DNA of 64,000 nucleotides from CAITSH01 sp025356665 (GCA_025356665.1 JANXRV010000013.1:5125-69124); one strand, 5' to 3'; shown: positions 18,429-28,068, counted from the first letter of the stretch. The notes: generated by a model from the sequence alone, not told the origin. Numbers and translations: made by a program.

Positions 18429-19358
18429 TCAGCGCCCGTGACGGGTGAAGTCGAGCACTGCGCGACCGAGGCGGTCGTCGGCGGTGTCCATGCTGGCGAT
18501 GATGGAGGTGTGGTTGTGGCCCTCCAGCCACAGCGTGCGTGGTGCGCGGTTTTGCGCCTGCGACAAGCGGTGCGCCAGTTCCATGCAATGCACGTCGATC
18601 AGCGGGTTGTCGAACTCTGCCATCGCGATCATGGTCGGTACGCTATGCGCGTTGATGTGGCTCACCGCCGAGCAGTCGGCCTGGAAGGCGGCGTCTTCGC
18701 CGTAGTAGGCGGCGACTTTGGCGCGGTTGGGATTGTCTGGGCGCATTTCGGCGCGCACGCGTCCGCTGACGACAATGTGGCCGGCTATTTGCGGACCGTC
18801 AGCGCCGTGCAGGCGCGCGTCATAGGCGTAGGAGCCGGTGTGTGCGGCGCCGGCCGAGTGACCCATCAGGAAAATGCGCGCCGGGTCGCCGCCAAAGCCT
18901 GCGATGTTGGCGCGCGTCCAGGCCAACGCACCGCCCACGTCCTCGCTCGCCGACGGATATTTAAAATCAGGTGCGAGGCGGTATTCGATGTTGACCCCGA
19001 TCACGCCGCCGCGTGCGAGCCGGCGCAGCACATTGGCGTAGACCTCGGGCGTGCGCTCCTTGTCGCCCTCGATGAAGGCGCCGCCGTGCGCGAACACCAC
19101 GACCGGCGCATTCGCCGGCTTATCCTGGGTGTTCTTGGCGGTGTGCACATCGAGCACCTGTCGCGGGTGTGCACCAAAGGCGATGTCGCGTGTCACGGCA
19201 AGGTCCTCGCGCGGTGATTGCGCCAGCACGGCGCTGTATAGCGCGATGGTTTCGCGCACATGGGCGCTCACGCTGCTGCCCCAGATCGGGCCGATCTCGG
19301 CCATGCGCTTGGCGAGCGTTTCTGGAATTTGCGGTAGTACGGTCGATGATCTGTTCAT
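18429..19358 (-). CDS. alpha/beta hydrolase, carboxylesterase of HGG (HSL-like) type
   Basis: 309 residues. The oxyanion motif VFAHGGAF (about residue 92) and the nucleophile motif GHSAG (about residue 167) mark the hormone-sensitive-lipase-like esterases. A late Asp (AEFDNP) and His (EGHNHTS) complete a plausible triad. There is no signal peptide. It is the last gene of an operon with a TctC protein and an aldehyde dehydrogenase (gap of 18 bases), so it may hydrolyse an ester or amide in the same pathway. Confidence 0.88.
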   Translation of the reverse strand: MNRSSTVLPQIPETLAKRMAEIGPIWGSSVSAHVRETIALYSAVLAQSPREDLAVTRDIAFGAHPRQVLDVHTAKNTQDKPANAPVVVFAHGGAFIEGDKERTPEVYANVLRRLARGGVIGVNIEYRLAPDFKYPSASEDVGGALAWTRANIAGFGGDPARIFLMGHSAGAAHTGSYAYDARLHGADGPQIAGHIVVSGRVRAEMRPDNPNRAKVAAYYGEDAAFQADCSAVSHINAHSVPTMIAMAEFDNPLIDVHCMELAHRLSQAQNRAPRTLWLEGHNHTSIIASMDTADDRLGRAVLDFTRHGR

Positions 19359-19376
19359 GATGGCGGGTCTGGCGGT

Positions 19377-20810
19377 TTAGATATCGAAACGGATGCCGGT
19401 GAAGCGCAGTTGCGATAGCTCCTCGATAGCGTATCGCACGCCCTCGCGGCCGAAGCCCGAGCGTTTGGCGCCGCCAAAAGGATACATGTCGAGGCGGAAG
19501 CGGCTGGCCTCATTCACCCACAGCGAGCCGACCTCAAACTCGTCGGAAAAACGCATCGCCTCTTTCAGGCTGCGCGTGAACAGCGCGCCCTGCAGGCCGA
19601 AAATGGAGTCGTTGGCCATGGCCAGGGCGTCGTCGGCATCGCGCGCCGACTCGACAGTGACCAGCGGCCCGAAAGCTTCGTCGCGCCATACGCTTGAATC
19701 GCGCGGCGCACCGGCGATGATGCCCGGGCTGACGATGCAATCCTGACGCAGTGGTTCGAGCGCGATGCGCGCGCCGCGCTTGCGCGCGTCCTCGACCATC
19801 GCCATCACGCGGTCGGCGGCGGCCATCGAGACCATAGGGCCGACGTCGGTCTTTTCATCCTCCGGGTCGCCGACCTTGAGTCCGCGCGAGGCGGTCACAA
19901 ACGCCTCAAGAAAGGCCTCGTACACCGGCGCCTCGACGATGATACGTTGCGCCGAGATGCACTGCTGGCCGCTCGCTTCAAACGCGGCCGAGGCGATGCG
20001 CTTGGCCGCGTCGGCGATGTCGGCGTCGGCGAGCACGATGTTGGCCGCGCTCGAGCCGAGCTCGGCCAGAAATTTCTTCGCACCGGCGGCGCGGGCCAGG
20101 GCATCGCCGGCGGCGGTGCCGCCGGTGAAGGTCACCGCCATGACGCGCTCGTCGGCGGCGAGGGCTGCGGCCGGGGCGCGATCGCCGGTGAGCACATTGA
20201 ACAGGCCGTCGGGCAGCCCCGCTGCGGTGAACAGCTCGGCCACACGCAGTGCCACGCGCGTGCCGGCCGGGTGCGGCTTGACGACAATGGCGTTGCCCGC
20301 CACCAGTGCCGGGGCGACTTTTTGGATCAGCAGGTTGATCGGTGCGTTGAAGGGGGTGATGCCGGCCACAACGCCATAGGGGTAGCGGCGGGTGAAGCCC
20401 ATGCGCCCGGCGCCGGTGGGCGCGGCGTCAACGGGAATGGTCTCGCCGCGCAGGCCTATGGCCTCGGTGGCGGTGGTGCGCAGAAACGCCGCCGAGCGGT
20501 TGGCCTCGAAGCTTGCCGCGCGGCGCGGTTTGCCGATGTCGCGGATCAGCATGGCGGTGATTTCCGGCGCCGCTTTTTCCACCAGCGCCGCAGCGGCGTT
20601 GAGCCACTGTATGCGCTGCGCCAGGCTGCTCTTGCGATTGGCGGTGTAGGCGGCGTGGGCGCTTTGCGTAGCGCGCAGCACGCAGGCCGCATCAGCCTCG
20701 GTCAGGTCGGCCGATGGCGTCAGGTCGACCGGTGAGATCAGTGTCGTGGCCTTGCCGGTGATGGCGACGGTTTTGCCGTCGATGAAGGGTTCGAGTCTTT
20801 GCAGTGTCAT
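19377..20810 (-). CDS. NAD(P)-dependent aldehyde dehydrogenase
   Basis: 477 residues from the ATG at 20810; the longer frame upstream has no family similarity. Conserved features are the Asn of TPFNAPINLL, the KPHPAGT cofactor region, FTGGTAAGD, the general base in AELGSS and the catalytic Cys in GQQCISAQR (about residue 280). The C-terminus has FGGAKRSGFGREG. It oxidises an aldehyde to the acid; the specific aldehyde is unknown. It lies between a TctC gene and an esterase gene in the same direction. A short gt repeat lies just upstream of the start. Confidence 0.93.
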   Translation of the reverse strand: MTLQRLEPFIDGKTVAITGKATTLISPVDLTPSADLTEADAACVLRATQSAHAAYTANRKSSLAQRIQWLNAAAALVEKAAPEITAMLIRDIGKPRRAASFEANRSAAFLRTTATEAIGLRGETIPVDAAPTGAGRMGFTRRYPYGVVAGITPFNAPINLLIQKVAPALVAGNAIVVKPHPAGTRVALRVAELFTAAGLPDGLFNVLTGDRAPAAALAADERVMAVTFTGGTAAGDALARAAGAKKFLAELGSSAANIVLADADIADAAKRIASAAFEASGQQCISAQRIIVEAPVYEAFLEAFVTASRGLKVGDPEDEKTDVGPMVSMAAADRVMAMVEDARKRGARIALEPLRQDCIVSPGIIAGAPRDSSVWRDEAFGPLVTVESARDADDALAMANDSIFGLQGALFTRSLKEAMRFSDEFEVGSLWVNEASRFRLDMYPFGGAKRSGFGREGVRYAIEELSQLRFTGIRFDI

Positions 20811-20869
20811 GTGTGTGTGTGCGCTTGCAGGTTGGCGTAGAGGGGTTGGCGGATTAGGGCAGGCTGAAT

Positions 20870-21865
20870 TCAGAGTTTGGGCAGGTTGGCGCTGTTGACG
20901 ACGCGCGTCCATTTGTCGATTTCGCTTTTCATGAACTGGCCGAATTCCTGGGATGAGCCGCCCATGACATCAAAGCCCTGCTTGGTGAGGGCCTCACGCA
21001 CGGCCGGCAGCGCCAGCGCTTTTTGCGCCTCGGCGTTAAGTCTGGCGATGATGTCGGCAGGCACGCCGGCGGGGGCGACAAAGCCGAACCAGGCGACAAC
21101 GTCAAATCCGGGCAGGCCGGCCTCGGCCACCGTCGGCACATCGGGCAGCCAGGACAGGCGCTTGGGCGAGGTTACCGCGAGCAGCTTGAGCTTGCCGCTC
21201 TTGGCCAGCGGTACGGCGTTGGGCGCGTTGGGGAACATCATCGTCACTTCATTCTTCATCACCGCCGTCACCGCTTCGGGTGAACCCTTGTATGGAATAT
21301 GCGTGGTTTTCACCCCGACCAGCGAATTGAACAGTTCGCCCGCGAGGTGCATCGACGTGCCGGCGCCGGCCGAGGCGAAGTTGATCTGTCCCGCCGGCTG
21401 GCTCTTCAGCCAGGTGATGAGCTCTTTCACCGATACTGCCGGCGTCTCGTTGGAGGCGATCAGCACGTTGGGGCTGGAGGCGAGGGCGATGACCGGCGTG
21501 AAATCGCGCAGCGCGTCGTAGGGCATTTTTGCGTACAGCGCCGGGTTGATGCCGTGCGAGCTGATCGAGGCGAGCATGATGGTGTAGCCGTCGGCCGGCT
21601 GGTGGGCGACATAGTCGCCGGCAATGTTGCCGCCCGCGCCCGGCCGGTTTTCAATGACAAAGGCCTGCCCCAGGCTTTTGCCCATTTGTTCGCCGACGAC
21701 GCGGGCGAGGATGTCCGAGGTTGAGCCCGGTGACAGCGTGACGACCAGGCGCACCGGCTTGGCCGGCCAGGCGGGGGCCTGCGCAAACGCGGGCAGGCCG
21801 GCGAGCAGGGCGATCGTGGTCAGCGTGAAGGCGGCGATGCGGGGGAAAAGCGGTTGGCCGATCAT
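20870..21865 (-). CDS. TctC/Bug-type periplasmic solute-binding protein
   Basis: 331 residues from the ATG at 21865. A signal peptide ends PAFAQA, followed by WPAKPVRLVVTLSPGSTSD and VIENRPGAGGN. Note PGSTSD where most members have PGGxxD. It is the first gene of the operon with aldehyde dehydrogenase and esterase, and is transcribed away from a cupin gene across a region holding two TetR-type palindromes. Confidence 0.92.
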   Translation of the reverse strand: MIGQPLFPRIAAFTLTTIALLAGLPAFAQAPAWPAKPVRLVVTLSPGSTSDILARVVGEQMGKSLGQAFVIENRPGAGGNIAGDYVAHQPADGYTIMLASISSHGINPALYAKMPYDALRDFTPVIALASSPNVLIASNETPAVSVKELITWLKSQPAGQINFASAGAGTSMHLAGELFNSLVGVKTTHIPYKGSPEAVTAVMKNEVTMMFPNAPNAVPLAKSGKLKLLAVTSPKRLSWLPDVPTVAEAGLPGFDVVAWFGFVAPAGVPADIIARLNAEAQKALALPAVREALTKQGFDVMGGSSQEFGQFMKSEIDKWTRVVNSANLPKL

Positions 21866-21894
21866 GGAACTCTCCGGTGATGGATGGCGCGGTG

Positions 21895-21975
21895 GTTGAT
21901 GGCGGGTAATGTGGCAGTGGTGGCAAGGTGGCAGTGGTGGCAAGGTGGCAAGGGCGGCAAGGGTAGCAATGGCGT
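21895..21975. repeat. gtggcaag-type short tandem repeats
   Basis: Variants of gtggcaag and gtggcagtg are repeated within the 364-base gap between the TctC gene and the cupin gene. Apart from these and the two operators at 22045 and 22159, the gap shows nothing else clear. Confidence 0.65.
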
Positions 21976-22044
21976 GTGCCGGGCCTGTCGCGAATCCGAA
22001 CCAGCAGCTTGGGCAAGCCGATTCACGTTTGTTCGCCGGCGATT

Positions 22045-22060
22045 TTGACCAGACGGTCAA
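22045..22060. promoter_or_regulatory. TetR-type operator TTGACC-N4-GGTCAA (perfect)
   Basis: TTGACCAGACGGTCAA is a perfect palindrome of two 6-base arms. It lies between the divergent TctC operon and the cupin-tetR pair. The same motif recurs at 22159, 23732 and 41263, which points to one regulator, probably the TetR encoded at 22805-23638. Confidence 0.7.
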
Positions 22061-22158
22061 TGCCTGTCAAGCGGCGGTGTGCCACGGTACGCCACCGTGC
22101 ACCAAGAGGTGAAACTGCGCCAAGTACCTGCGTTCGCCGTCTCAAGCGCGGCTAAAGT

Positions 22159-22174
22159 TTGACTGAACGGTCAA
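22159..22174. promoter_or_regulatory. TetR-type operator TTGACT-N4-GGTCAA
   Basis: TTGACTGAACGGTCAA has the same arms with one mismatch. It is 56 bases before the cupin start, so it may govern the cupin-tetR transcript and provide autoregulation. Confidence 0.62.
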
Positions 22175-22229
22175 TAAACGGTAAGGTTTCCCCCACACCA
22201 TTATTTTGCGCAAGCGCGAGGAGCCACCC

Positions 22230-22784
22230 ATGTCACCAGCCCGCCATCCCCTTCCCCCCGAACTCGTCGGTGTTCCCGTGGACGAGCTCCTGGAGCGCTT
22301 CACCGGCCGTTTCAAGGACAAAAAATCCGACTGGTACGCCTTCGAGGACGCCAAGCACGAGGGCTTCAAGCGCGCGCAGCACCGCTTTATCGGCGCCGGC
22401 GGATCGGGCAAACATAACGACCCGTCGGTGATCCCGGCGCGTGGCTTCACGCTGTCCATCATGTATGTCGAGCCCGGCCAGGGCAACGCCGCCCATACGC
22501 ACGAGGTCGAGGAAGTGTTCTTTGTCCTCGATGGCATGCTCACCGTGTTTGTCGAGGACGAGCAGGGCAACCGGCGCGAGACGCGCCTGTCCAAATGGGA
22601 GTGCGTCGCCTGCCCGCCCGGCGTCATCCACGGCTATGTCAACGACAGCCTCGCCCCGGTCTACTTCCAGGTCATGCTCGGACGCGCCAAGCCCGAGACC
22701 ATGGGTTACGCCGATGCGTCGCTGTACGCCCAGCGCGACGCGCATCTTGGCAGCGACGGCGCAGTCCCCCAAAAAGGCGACTGA
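22230..22784 (+). CDS. cupin-domain protein
   Basis: 184 residues from the ATG at 22230, which has the ribosome site gaggag; an earlier TTG is rejected. The cupin metal motif is complete: AAHTHEVEEVFFVLDG supplies two His and a Glu (about residues 93-108), and PPGVIHGYVN supplies the last His. Proteins of this sort are dioxygenases, isomerases or sugar/aromatic binders; the exact role is unknown. The TetR gene begins 20 bases downstream, and palindromes resembling its operators lie upstream. Confidence 0.85.
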   Translation: MSPARHPLPPELVGVPVDELLERFTGRFKDKKSDWYAFEDAKHEGFKRAQHRFIGAGGSGKHNDPSVIPARGFTLSIMYVEPGQGNAAHTHEVEEVFFVLDGMLTVFVEDEQGNRRETRLSKWECVACPPGVIHGYVNDSLAPVYFQVMLGRAKPETMGYADASLYAQRDAHLGSDGAVPQKGD

Positions 22785-22804
22785 CAGGGTAAGCTTGCGG
22801 GCTC

Positions 22805-23638
22805 ATGACCCGCCCACCCGCTTCCCCGATTAAACCGGCCAAACCGAACAAACTCCAGCCACGCGCTGCGGGTGCGGCAGTCCGCAACGCCCCTTTGAAA
22901 AACGGGGCGGTACGCGCCGAGCACCGCGCGTTCAGCCTCGCCACCGCCGGCGGCGCCACGCCGCGCATGCGCGAGAGTTCGCTGCGGACGCGCGAGACCA
23001 TACTTACCGCCGCCACCACCGAGTTCGCCGAGAGCGGCTTTGACGCCGCGCACATGGACGAGATCGCGGTGCGCGCGGGCATCCAGAAAAACGTCCTCTA
23101 CTATTACTTTGGCAGCAAGGAGGGCCTGTTCACCGCGGTGCTCGAGCGCACCTATGAGTTGATCCGCTCGCGCCAGGAGGAGGCCGGCATACGCGATCTC
23201 GACCCGGTCGAGGCGATGCGCAAGCTGGTGTTCTTCACCGGCCAGAACTGGGGCCGCCATCCGGAGTTCCTGCGACTGCTGCAAAGCGAAAACCTCAACA
23301 AGGGCCGGCACATTCGCGCCTCCAAAAGCATTCCGCGCATGTACAACCCGCTGCTCGACGCGATACGCGCGCTGCTCGAGCGCGGTGTGGCCTCGGGTGT
23401 GTTCCGCAAGGGCATAGACCCTGTTGACCTGTACATCTCCATCACTTCGCTGTCGGCGCACTATGTCAGCCACCAGCATACTTTTGAGGCGATTTTCCAG
23501 CGCCGCCTGATGACGCCGCCGCGCATGCGCCAGCGCCTCGAGCACGCGGCCGACATGGTGGTTCGCTACCTGCTCACCGATCCCGCGCCGCGGGTGGCGC
23601 AAAAACGCGGCGTTGCGCGGGCCAAGACCAGGGCTTAG
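22805..23638 (+). CDS. TetR-family regulator, candidate master of the two catabolic operons
   Basis: 277 residues. An unusual basic, proline-rich N-terminal extension of about 55 residues precedes the helix-turn-helix (RETILTAATTEFAESGF, then NVLYYYFGSKEGLF near residues 97-110). The C-terminal half resembles RutR/NicS-like TetR proteins. A later start is possible if the extension is not translated, since in-frame Met codons occur just before the DNA-binding domain. It sits between palindromes at 22045/22159 and 23732, making it the best candidate for the TTGACC-N4-GGTCAA sites here and at 41263. Confidence 0.88.
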   Translation: MTRPPASPIKPAKPNKLQPRAAGAAVRNAPLKNGAVRAEHRAFSLATAGGATPRMRESSLRTRETILTAATTEFAESGFDAAHMDEIAVRAGIQKNVLYYYFGSKEGLFTAVLERTYELIRSRQEEAGIRDLDPVEAMRKLVFFTGQNWGRHPEFLRLLQSENLNKGRHIRASKSIPRMYNPLLDAIRALLERGVASGVFRKGIDPVDLYISITSLSAHYVSHQHTFEAIFQRRLMTPPRMRQRLEHAADMVVRYLLTDPAPRVAQKRGVARAKTRA

Positions 23639-23719
23639 TGCTGCGGTGTCGTGGTGGGGTGCCGGGCTTGCGCACCCGCCTTGATGTGGCAAATTTGTAG
23701 CGCACCGGCGCAGGGTGAC

Positions 23720-23754
23720 GCTTGACTTTTCTTGACCGCTAGGTCAATCTTGAC
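23720..23754 (+). promoter_or_regulatory. 35-bp operator block before the first catabolic operon
   Basis: The block begins gcttgacttttcttgacc and contains the perfect palindrome TTGACCGCTAGGTCAA (23732-23747). Thirty-three of 35 bases are identical to 41251-41285, which precedes the second operon. Two TTGACT/TTGACC hexamers could act as -35 boxes; I could not pick a -10 box with confidence. The first gene starts 161 bases downstream. Confidence 0.72.
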
Positions 23755-23915
23755 TCCCCGTATTTGCGGTGTTTGTCGACGCTTGACAGCACTGTAAGGC
23801 GGTATTGCCGCGCGGCTTTGCAACGCGTGTTTGGCTGCACGTCAGCACGTTTGCGTGCTTGGGCGCAGGCCGGCGCCCGACAAAACCCCATGTTGAGAGT
23901 ATCCGAGGACGCCAC

Positions 23916-24914
23916 ATGATCATCACCCCCGTTCTTCGCCTGAACGCATTCGTTTTGTGCGCGATTGCCGCCTTTGCCGCCGTCGCAACGAGTGCGCAGG
24001 CCCAGACCGCCAGGGCCGGGGCCTATCCGACCAAAGCGGTGCGCTGGATCATCCCCTTCCCGCCCGGCGGCGCCACCGACCTGCTTGGCCGCTTCCTCGG
24101 GCAACGCCTGTCGGAAATCTGGGGCCAGCCGGTGGTGGTCGAGAATCGCGCCGGCGCCAGTGGCACCATCGGTTCGGATGTGGTGGCCAAGGCGTCGCCT
24201 GACGGCGCCACTTTCGTCGTCGGCACCACCTCCAGCCACGCCGTCTCGCCCGCGCTCAACCCGAACATCCCTTACGACAACCTGCGCGACTTCACGCCAG
24301 TGGCCTTGATCGCCACTTTCCCCAATGTGCTGGTGGTGAACGCCTCGGGTCCGAAGACGCTGCAGGAACTGATCACGCAACTGAAGGCCAGTCCGGGCCG
24401 CCTGAGTTTCGGCAGCTCCGGCAACGGCAGTTCGACCCACCTGACCGGCGAACTTTTCCAGCAGGCCACCGGCACGACAATGGTTCACGTTCCCTATAAG
24501 GGCACCGGGCCGCTGCTCAACGATGTCATGGCGGGGCATGTCCCGCTCGGGTTTGACCAGATCACCGCGATATTGCCCTTCACCCAGTCGGGCCGTCTGC
24601 GCGCCTTGGGCGTGGCCAGCCTGGAGCGCAGTGCCGCGGCGCCCGATGTTCCGACCATCGCCGAGGTGGTGCCGGGGTTTGAGGCGATCGCCTGGATGGG
24701 CCTGCTCGGTCCGGCCGGCCTGCCGCCGGACATTGTTGGCAAGGTCAATGCCGACATCCGTCGCGTGCTCCAGTCGCCCGAGGGCGCGCAGAAGCTGCGC
24801 GAGCTTGGGGCGACGCCGGGCGCGCTGACACCGCAGGCCTTCGGCGACTTCGAGCGCAGAGACACCGAAAAGTGGCGCGCGCTGGTAAAGAGCGCCAACA
24901 TCAAGGCCGATTAA
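23916..24914 (+). CDS. TctC/Bug-type periplasmic solute-binding protein
   Basis: 332 residues from the ATG at 23916; the longer upstream frame is not used because the signal peptide (MIITPVLRLNAF, ending TSAQA) begins here. Family blocks are YPTKAVRWIIPFPPGGATD, VVENRAGASG and PYKGTGP. It is the first gene of the long operon that carries molybdenum hydroxylase genes and lies behind the 35-bp operator block. Confidence 0.92.
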   Translation: MIITPVLRLNAFVLCAIAAFAAVATSAQAQTARAGAYPTKAVRWIIPFPPGGATDLLGRFLGQRLSEIWGQPVVVENRAGASGTIGSDVVAKASPDGATFVVGTTSSHAVSPALNPNIPYDNLRDFTPVALIATFPNVLVVNASGPKTLQELITQLKASPGRLSFGSSGNGSSTHLTGELFQQATGTTMVHVPYKGTGPLLNDVMAGHVPLGFDQITAILPFTQSGRLRALGVASLERSAAAPDVPTIAEVVPGFEAIAWMGLLGPAGLPPDIVGKVNADIRRVLQSPEGAQKLRELGATPGALTPQAFGDFERRDTEKWRALVKSANIKAD

Positions 24915-25001
24915 CGCGATTGAATCGATTGAATCGATTGACCTGGCGCCCGCGCCCAAGTCTGGCGCGCAAGACGCTATTTTGCTGAAAGGAATACACC
25001 G

Positions 25002-26000
25002 ATGGCCGTAACGCTGACACTGCCCCGACGCCGGGCGCTTACCGCGCTGGCCGCCGTTGCCTGCGGCATCATCGCGCTGGCTGCACCACAGGCGTTGGCG
25101 CAGCAGGCCAAATTTCCGTCCAAGCCGATACGCCTGATTGCGCCCTTCGCTCCGGGCGGCGCGCTTGATCTGATCGCACGTACCGCCGCGCAGGTCATGT
25201 CGGAACAGCTGGGTCAGACGGTGGTGGTCGAGAATCGCGCCGGCGCCGCCGGCGCCATCGGCTCGGAATTCGTGGCGCGGTCGCCGGCCGACGGCTATAC
25301 GCTGCTGCTTGGGGCGACGACGACGCACGGCATCAACCCGGTGCTGCAAAAGCTGCCCTACGATGCGGTGAAGGATTTTGCGCCGGTGTCGCTGGTGGCG
25401 ACCATCCCGCACATCATCGTCATCAACCCGCAACTGCCCGTCAACACCATCCAGGAATTCATCGCGTATGCCAAGGCGAAGCCTGGCCTGACCTACGGCT
25501 CCGCCGGCACCGGCTCGCCGCATCACCTCGCCGGGGAAATGCTCAAACTGCTCGCCGGGGTGGATGTGGTGCACGTGCCTTACAAGGGTTCGGGGCCGGC
25601 CATGTCCGATCTCATTGGCGGGCAGACCCAGTTCATGTCCATCGAGTACACCGCCGCCGCCGGCAATCTCAAGGGCGGCAAGCTGCGCGCCCTCGCCGTG
25701 GCCACGCCGCAACGCGTGCCGGGCATAGATCTGCCGACGCTGGCCGAGGCCGGCCTGCCCGGCTTTGAGGTGACCGCCTGGTATGCGATTTACGCACCGG
25801 CTGGCACCCCGCCGGACATCGTCGCGGCGTTGCAGGGCGCGCTGGCCAAGGGCATTCGTAGTGGCGATGCGCGTGAAAAACTCGCCAGCCTTAATGCCAC
25901 CGCCGTGGGCGGCACACCCGAGGCGCTCAGCGCGCACATGCGCGCCGAGATGGAGCGCTGGGGGCGTGTCATCAAGGCGGCCAACGTCAAGCCCGAATAA
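25002..26000 (+). CDS. TctC/Bug-type periplasmic solute-binding protein
   Basis: 332 residues with a twin-Arg-like start (LPRRRALTALAAVA) and a signal cleavage region ending ALAQQA. Blocks KPIRLIAPFAPGGALD, VVENRAGAAG and VPYKGSGPA are present. A ribosome site (gaaaggaa) precedes the ATG. It follows another TctC gene by 87 bases; the gap contains a short ttgaatcga repeat. Confidence 0.92.
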   Translation: MAVTLTLPRRRALTALAAVACGIIALAAPQALAQQAKFPSKPIRLIAPFAPGGALDLIARTAAQVMSEQLGQTVVVENRAGAAGAIGSEFVARSPADGYTLLLGATTTHGINPVLQKLPYDAVKDFAPVSLVATIPHIIVINPQLPVNTIQEFIAYAKAKPGLTYGSAGTGSPHHLAGEMLKLLAGVDVVHVPYKGSGPAMSDLIGGQTQFMSIEYTAAAGNLKGGKLRALAVATPQRVPGIDLPTLAEAGLPGFEVTAWYAIYAPAGTPPDIVAALQGALAKGIRSGDAREKLASLNATAVGGTPEALSAHMRAEMERWGRVIKAANVKPE

Positions 26001-26051
26001 GCGCTAACAAGACCAACAAGACCAACAAGACAGACGCGAGGAGACTAGACC

Positions 26052-27038
26052 ATGGCAGCAAGCGACAAAGGGGTACCGATCACGCTGGCCTGCGCGCTGT
26101 ACGACCGCATGCAGGCCTTGTACACCGGCGCCGTCAAGCCCGAGGGCATAGACCTCACATTCATGGTCGAGGATTTTCCGCGGCGACTGTTCGACAGCGC
26201 AATGAAGACCCAGCCCTTTGACGTGTGTGAAATGTCCAGCTCCGACTACATCACGCGCGTCAGCAAGGGCGACTGTCCGTTTGTCGCGCTGCCGGTGTTC
26301 CCGTCCAAGTGCTTTCGTCACAACACCATCACCATCAACCGCAAATCGGGCATTCGCGAGCCCAAGGACCTCGAGGGCAGGCGCATCGGTGTCATGCGCT
26401 TCACCATGTCGGCGGCGGTGTGGCAGCGCGGGCACCTGCAGAACGACTATGGCGTCGACCTCAAGAGCATCGACTGGGTCGAGGGTTCGGTCAACAGCCC
26501 CGGTAGCCACGGTGTGCCGACCATCATCCCGCCTGGCTTCAAGGTCACCCGCAACGAAAGCGGCAAGTCGCTCAGCGACCTGCTTGGCGAGGGCGTGATC
26601 GACGGCGTCATCGGCACCCACATGCCCGAGTCGTGCAAGGGCAACAAGGATGTCGGCCGGCTGTTCCCGAATTTTCGCGAGGTCGAGCAGGATTATTTCC
26701 GGCGCACCGGGATTTTTCCGATCATGCACCTGATCGCCATCAAGCGCGAAGTCTACGAAGCCAACCCCTTCATCGCCGCCAGCCTTTACCGCGCTTTTTG
26801 CGAGGCCAAGCAGGCCGCTTATGTGCGCATGCGCAACTATTCGGCGCTGCGCTACATGCTGCCCTGGATGAACGACGAGATCGACCAGATAGACGAATTG
26901 TTCGGCGACGACCTCTGGACCTACGGGCTTGAGGCGAACCGCAAGACCATCGAGATGTGCATGACATTCATGGTGCAGCAGGGCATGTTGAAGTCGCCGG
27001 TGCCGGTCGAAAAGCTGTTTGTCGACGTCGGCGCATGA
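26052..27038 (+). CDS. 4,5-dihydroxyphthalate decarboxylase-like protein
   Basis: 328 residues, no signal peptide, so probably cytosolic. It resembles Pht5-type 4,5-dihydroxyphthalate decarboxylases, which have a periplasmic-binding-protein (NMT1-like) fold: LYDRMQALYTGAVKPEGIDL, FDVCEMSSSDYI, FPSKCFRHNTI and EQDYFRRTGIFPIMH are the shared blocks. A paralogue is encoded at 42584-43576 in the second operon. The actual substrate could be another aromatic carboxylate, or the protein could only bind. The gap before it contains an aagaccaac repeat. Confidence 0.82.
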   Translation: MAASDKGVPITLACALYDRMQALYTGAVKPEGIDLTFMVEDFPRRLFDSAMKTQPFDVCEMSSSDYITRVSKGDCPFVALPVFPSKCFRHNTITINRKSGIREPKDLEGRRIGVMRFTMSAAVWQRGHLQNDYGVDLKSIDWVEGSVNSPGSHGVPTIIPPGFKVTRNESGKSLSDLLGEGVIDGVIGTHMPESCKGNKDVGRLFPNFREVEQDYFRRTGIFPIMHLIAIKREVYEANPFIAASLYRAFCEAKQAAYVRMRNYSALRYMLPWMNDEIDQIDELFGDDLWTYGLEANRKTIEMCMTFMVQQGMLKSPVPVEKLFVDVGA

Positions 27039-27093
27039 CAAGGCGAATGAACGTGGCGGCGCGAAGGAGATCCTCTTTGTTTGGAGGTTCGCT

Positions 27094-28068
27094 TTGAAGG
27101 CAATCCTTTTTTTCCTGGCGCGTGCCCTCGTGTTGCTCGCTGCGGTTGCCCCTGCGGCCTTTGCCGCCGATGCTTATCCGAGCAAGCCGATCCGTCTGCT
27201 GGTCGGCTTTCCGCCCGGCGGGCCGGCCGACATCGCCGCGCGCATCATCGCGCTGGGCTTGCAGGACATCATCAAGCAGAATGTCGTCGTTGAAAACCGT
27301 ACCGGTGCCGGCGGCAACATCGCGACACAGTTCGTCGCCCAGGCCGCGGCCGACGGCTATACCCTGCTCGCCGCCACCGCGTCGTTCACGCTCAACCCGC
27401 TGATCTCGACCAACGCGGGCTATGACGCGCTCAAGGACTTCGTGCCGGTCGCGCTGGTTGCGACACAGGCCAATGCGCTTGCCGTCAGTTCCAGTGTTGG
27501 CGCGAAGACGGTCGAGGAATTGCAGGGCCTGATAAAGACGCACAAAATGGCGGTGGCCACATCGGGCGTCGGCACCAGTTCCGATCTGAGTGCGACCAAC
27601 CTGTTCAAGGTGCTGTGGGCGTCCGATGTCACCATGGTGCCTTATCGGGGCGCCGGCCCCGCCGGTGTCGCCCTGGCTTCGGGCGAACCGCAAATCGGCT
27701 TCATGACCATCACCGGCGTGCTGCCGCTGCACCAGCAGGGGAAAGTACGCATCCTCGCCGTGGTCAACGACAAGCGCCTGCCCGGCCTTCCGTCAGTGCC
27801 GACCATGGCCGAGGCCGGTTACCCGCAACTGACGCCGTCGTGGACGGCGGTGTTTGCGCCCGCCGGCACGCCAGCGGCAATCGTCAAGCGCCTGAACGAG
27901 GCCACCAACGCGCTGATGGCGACGTCGGAATTCAAGGAAAAATTCGCACAACAGGCGATGCTGGCGGCCGACAGCCGCACGCCGGCGCAACTGGTCGACT
28001 ACCTGAGGACTGAAGTGCAGACCTGGGAGCGCCTGGTCAAATCGGCCGGCATCAGCATCAAGCAGTAA
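27094..28068 (+). CDS. TctC/Bug-type periplasmic solute-binding protein, TTG start
   Basis: 324 residues from the TTG at 27094. GGAGG lies five bases upstream, and the signal peptide (KAILFFLARALVLLA, ending PAAFAA) starts there; the longer frame overlaps the previous gene. Blocks YPSKPIRLLVGFPPGGPAD, VVENRTGAGGN and VPYRGAGPA mark the family. It is the third binding protein of this operon. Confidence 0.9.
   Translation: MKAILFFLARALVLLAAVAPAAFAADAYPSKPIRLLVGFPPGGPADIAARIIALGLQDIIKQNVVVENRTGAGGNIATQFVAQAAADGYTLLAATASFTLNPLISTNAGYDALKDFVPVALVATQANALAVSSSVGAKTVEELQGLIKTHKMAVATSGVGTSSDLSATNLFKVLWASDVTMVPYRGAGPAGVALASGEPQIGFMTITGVLPLHQQGKVRILAVVNDKRLPGLPSVPTMAEAGYPQLTPSWTAVFAPAGTPAAIVKRLNEATNALMATSEFKEKFAQQAMLAADSRTPAQLVDYLRTEVQTWERLVKSAGISIKQ

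Noticed and set aside
23739..25937. A 732-residue minus-strand open frame opposite two TctC genes
   Set aside because: No domain signature; the plus-strand frames have signal peptides and full family motifs.
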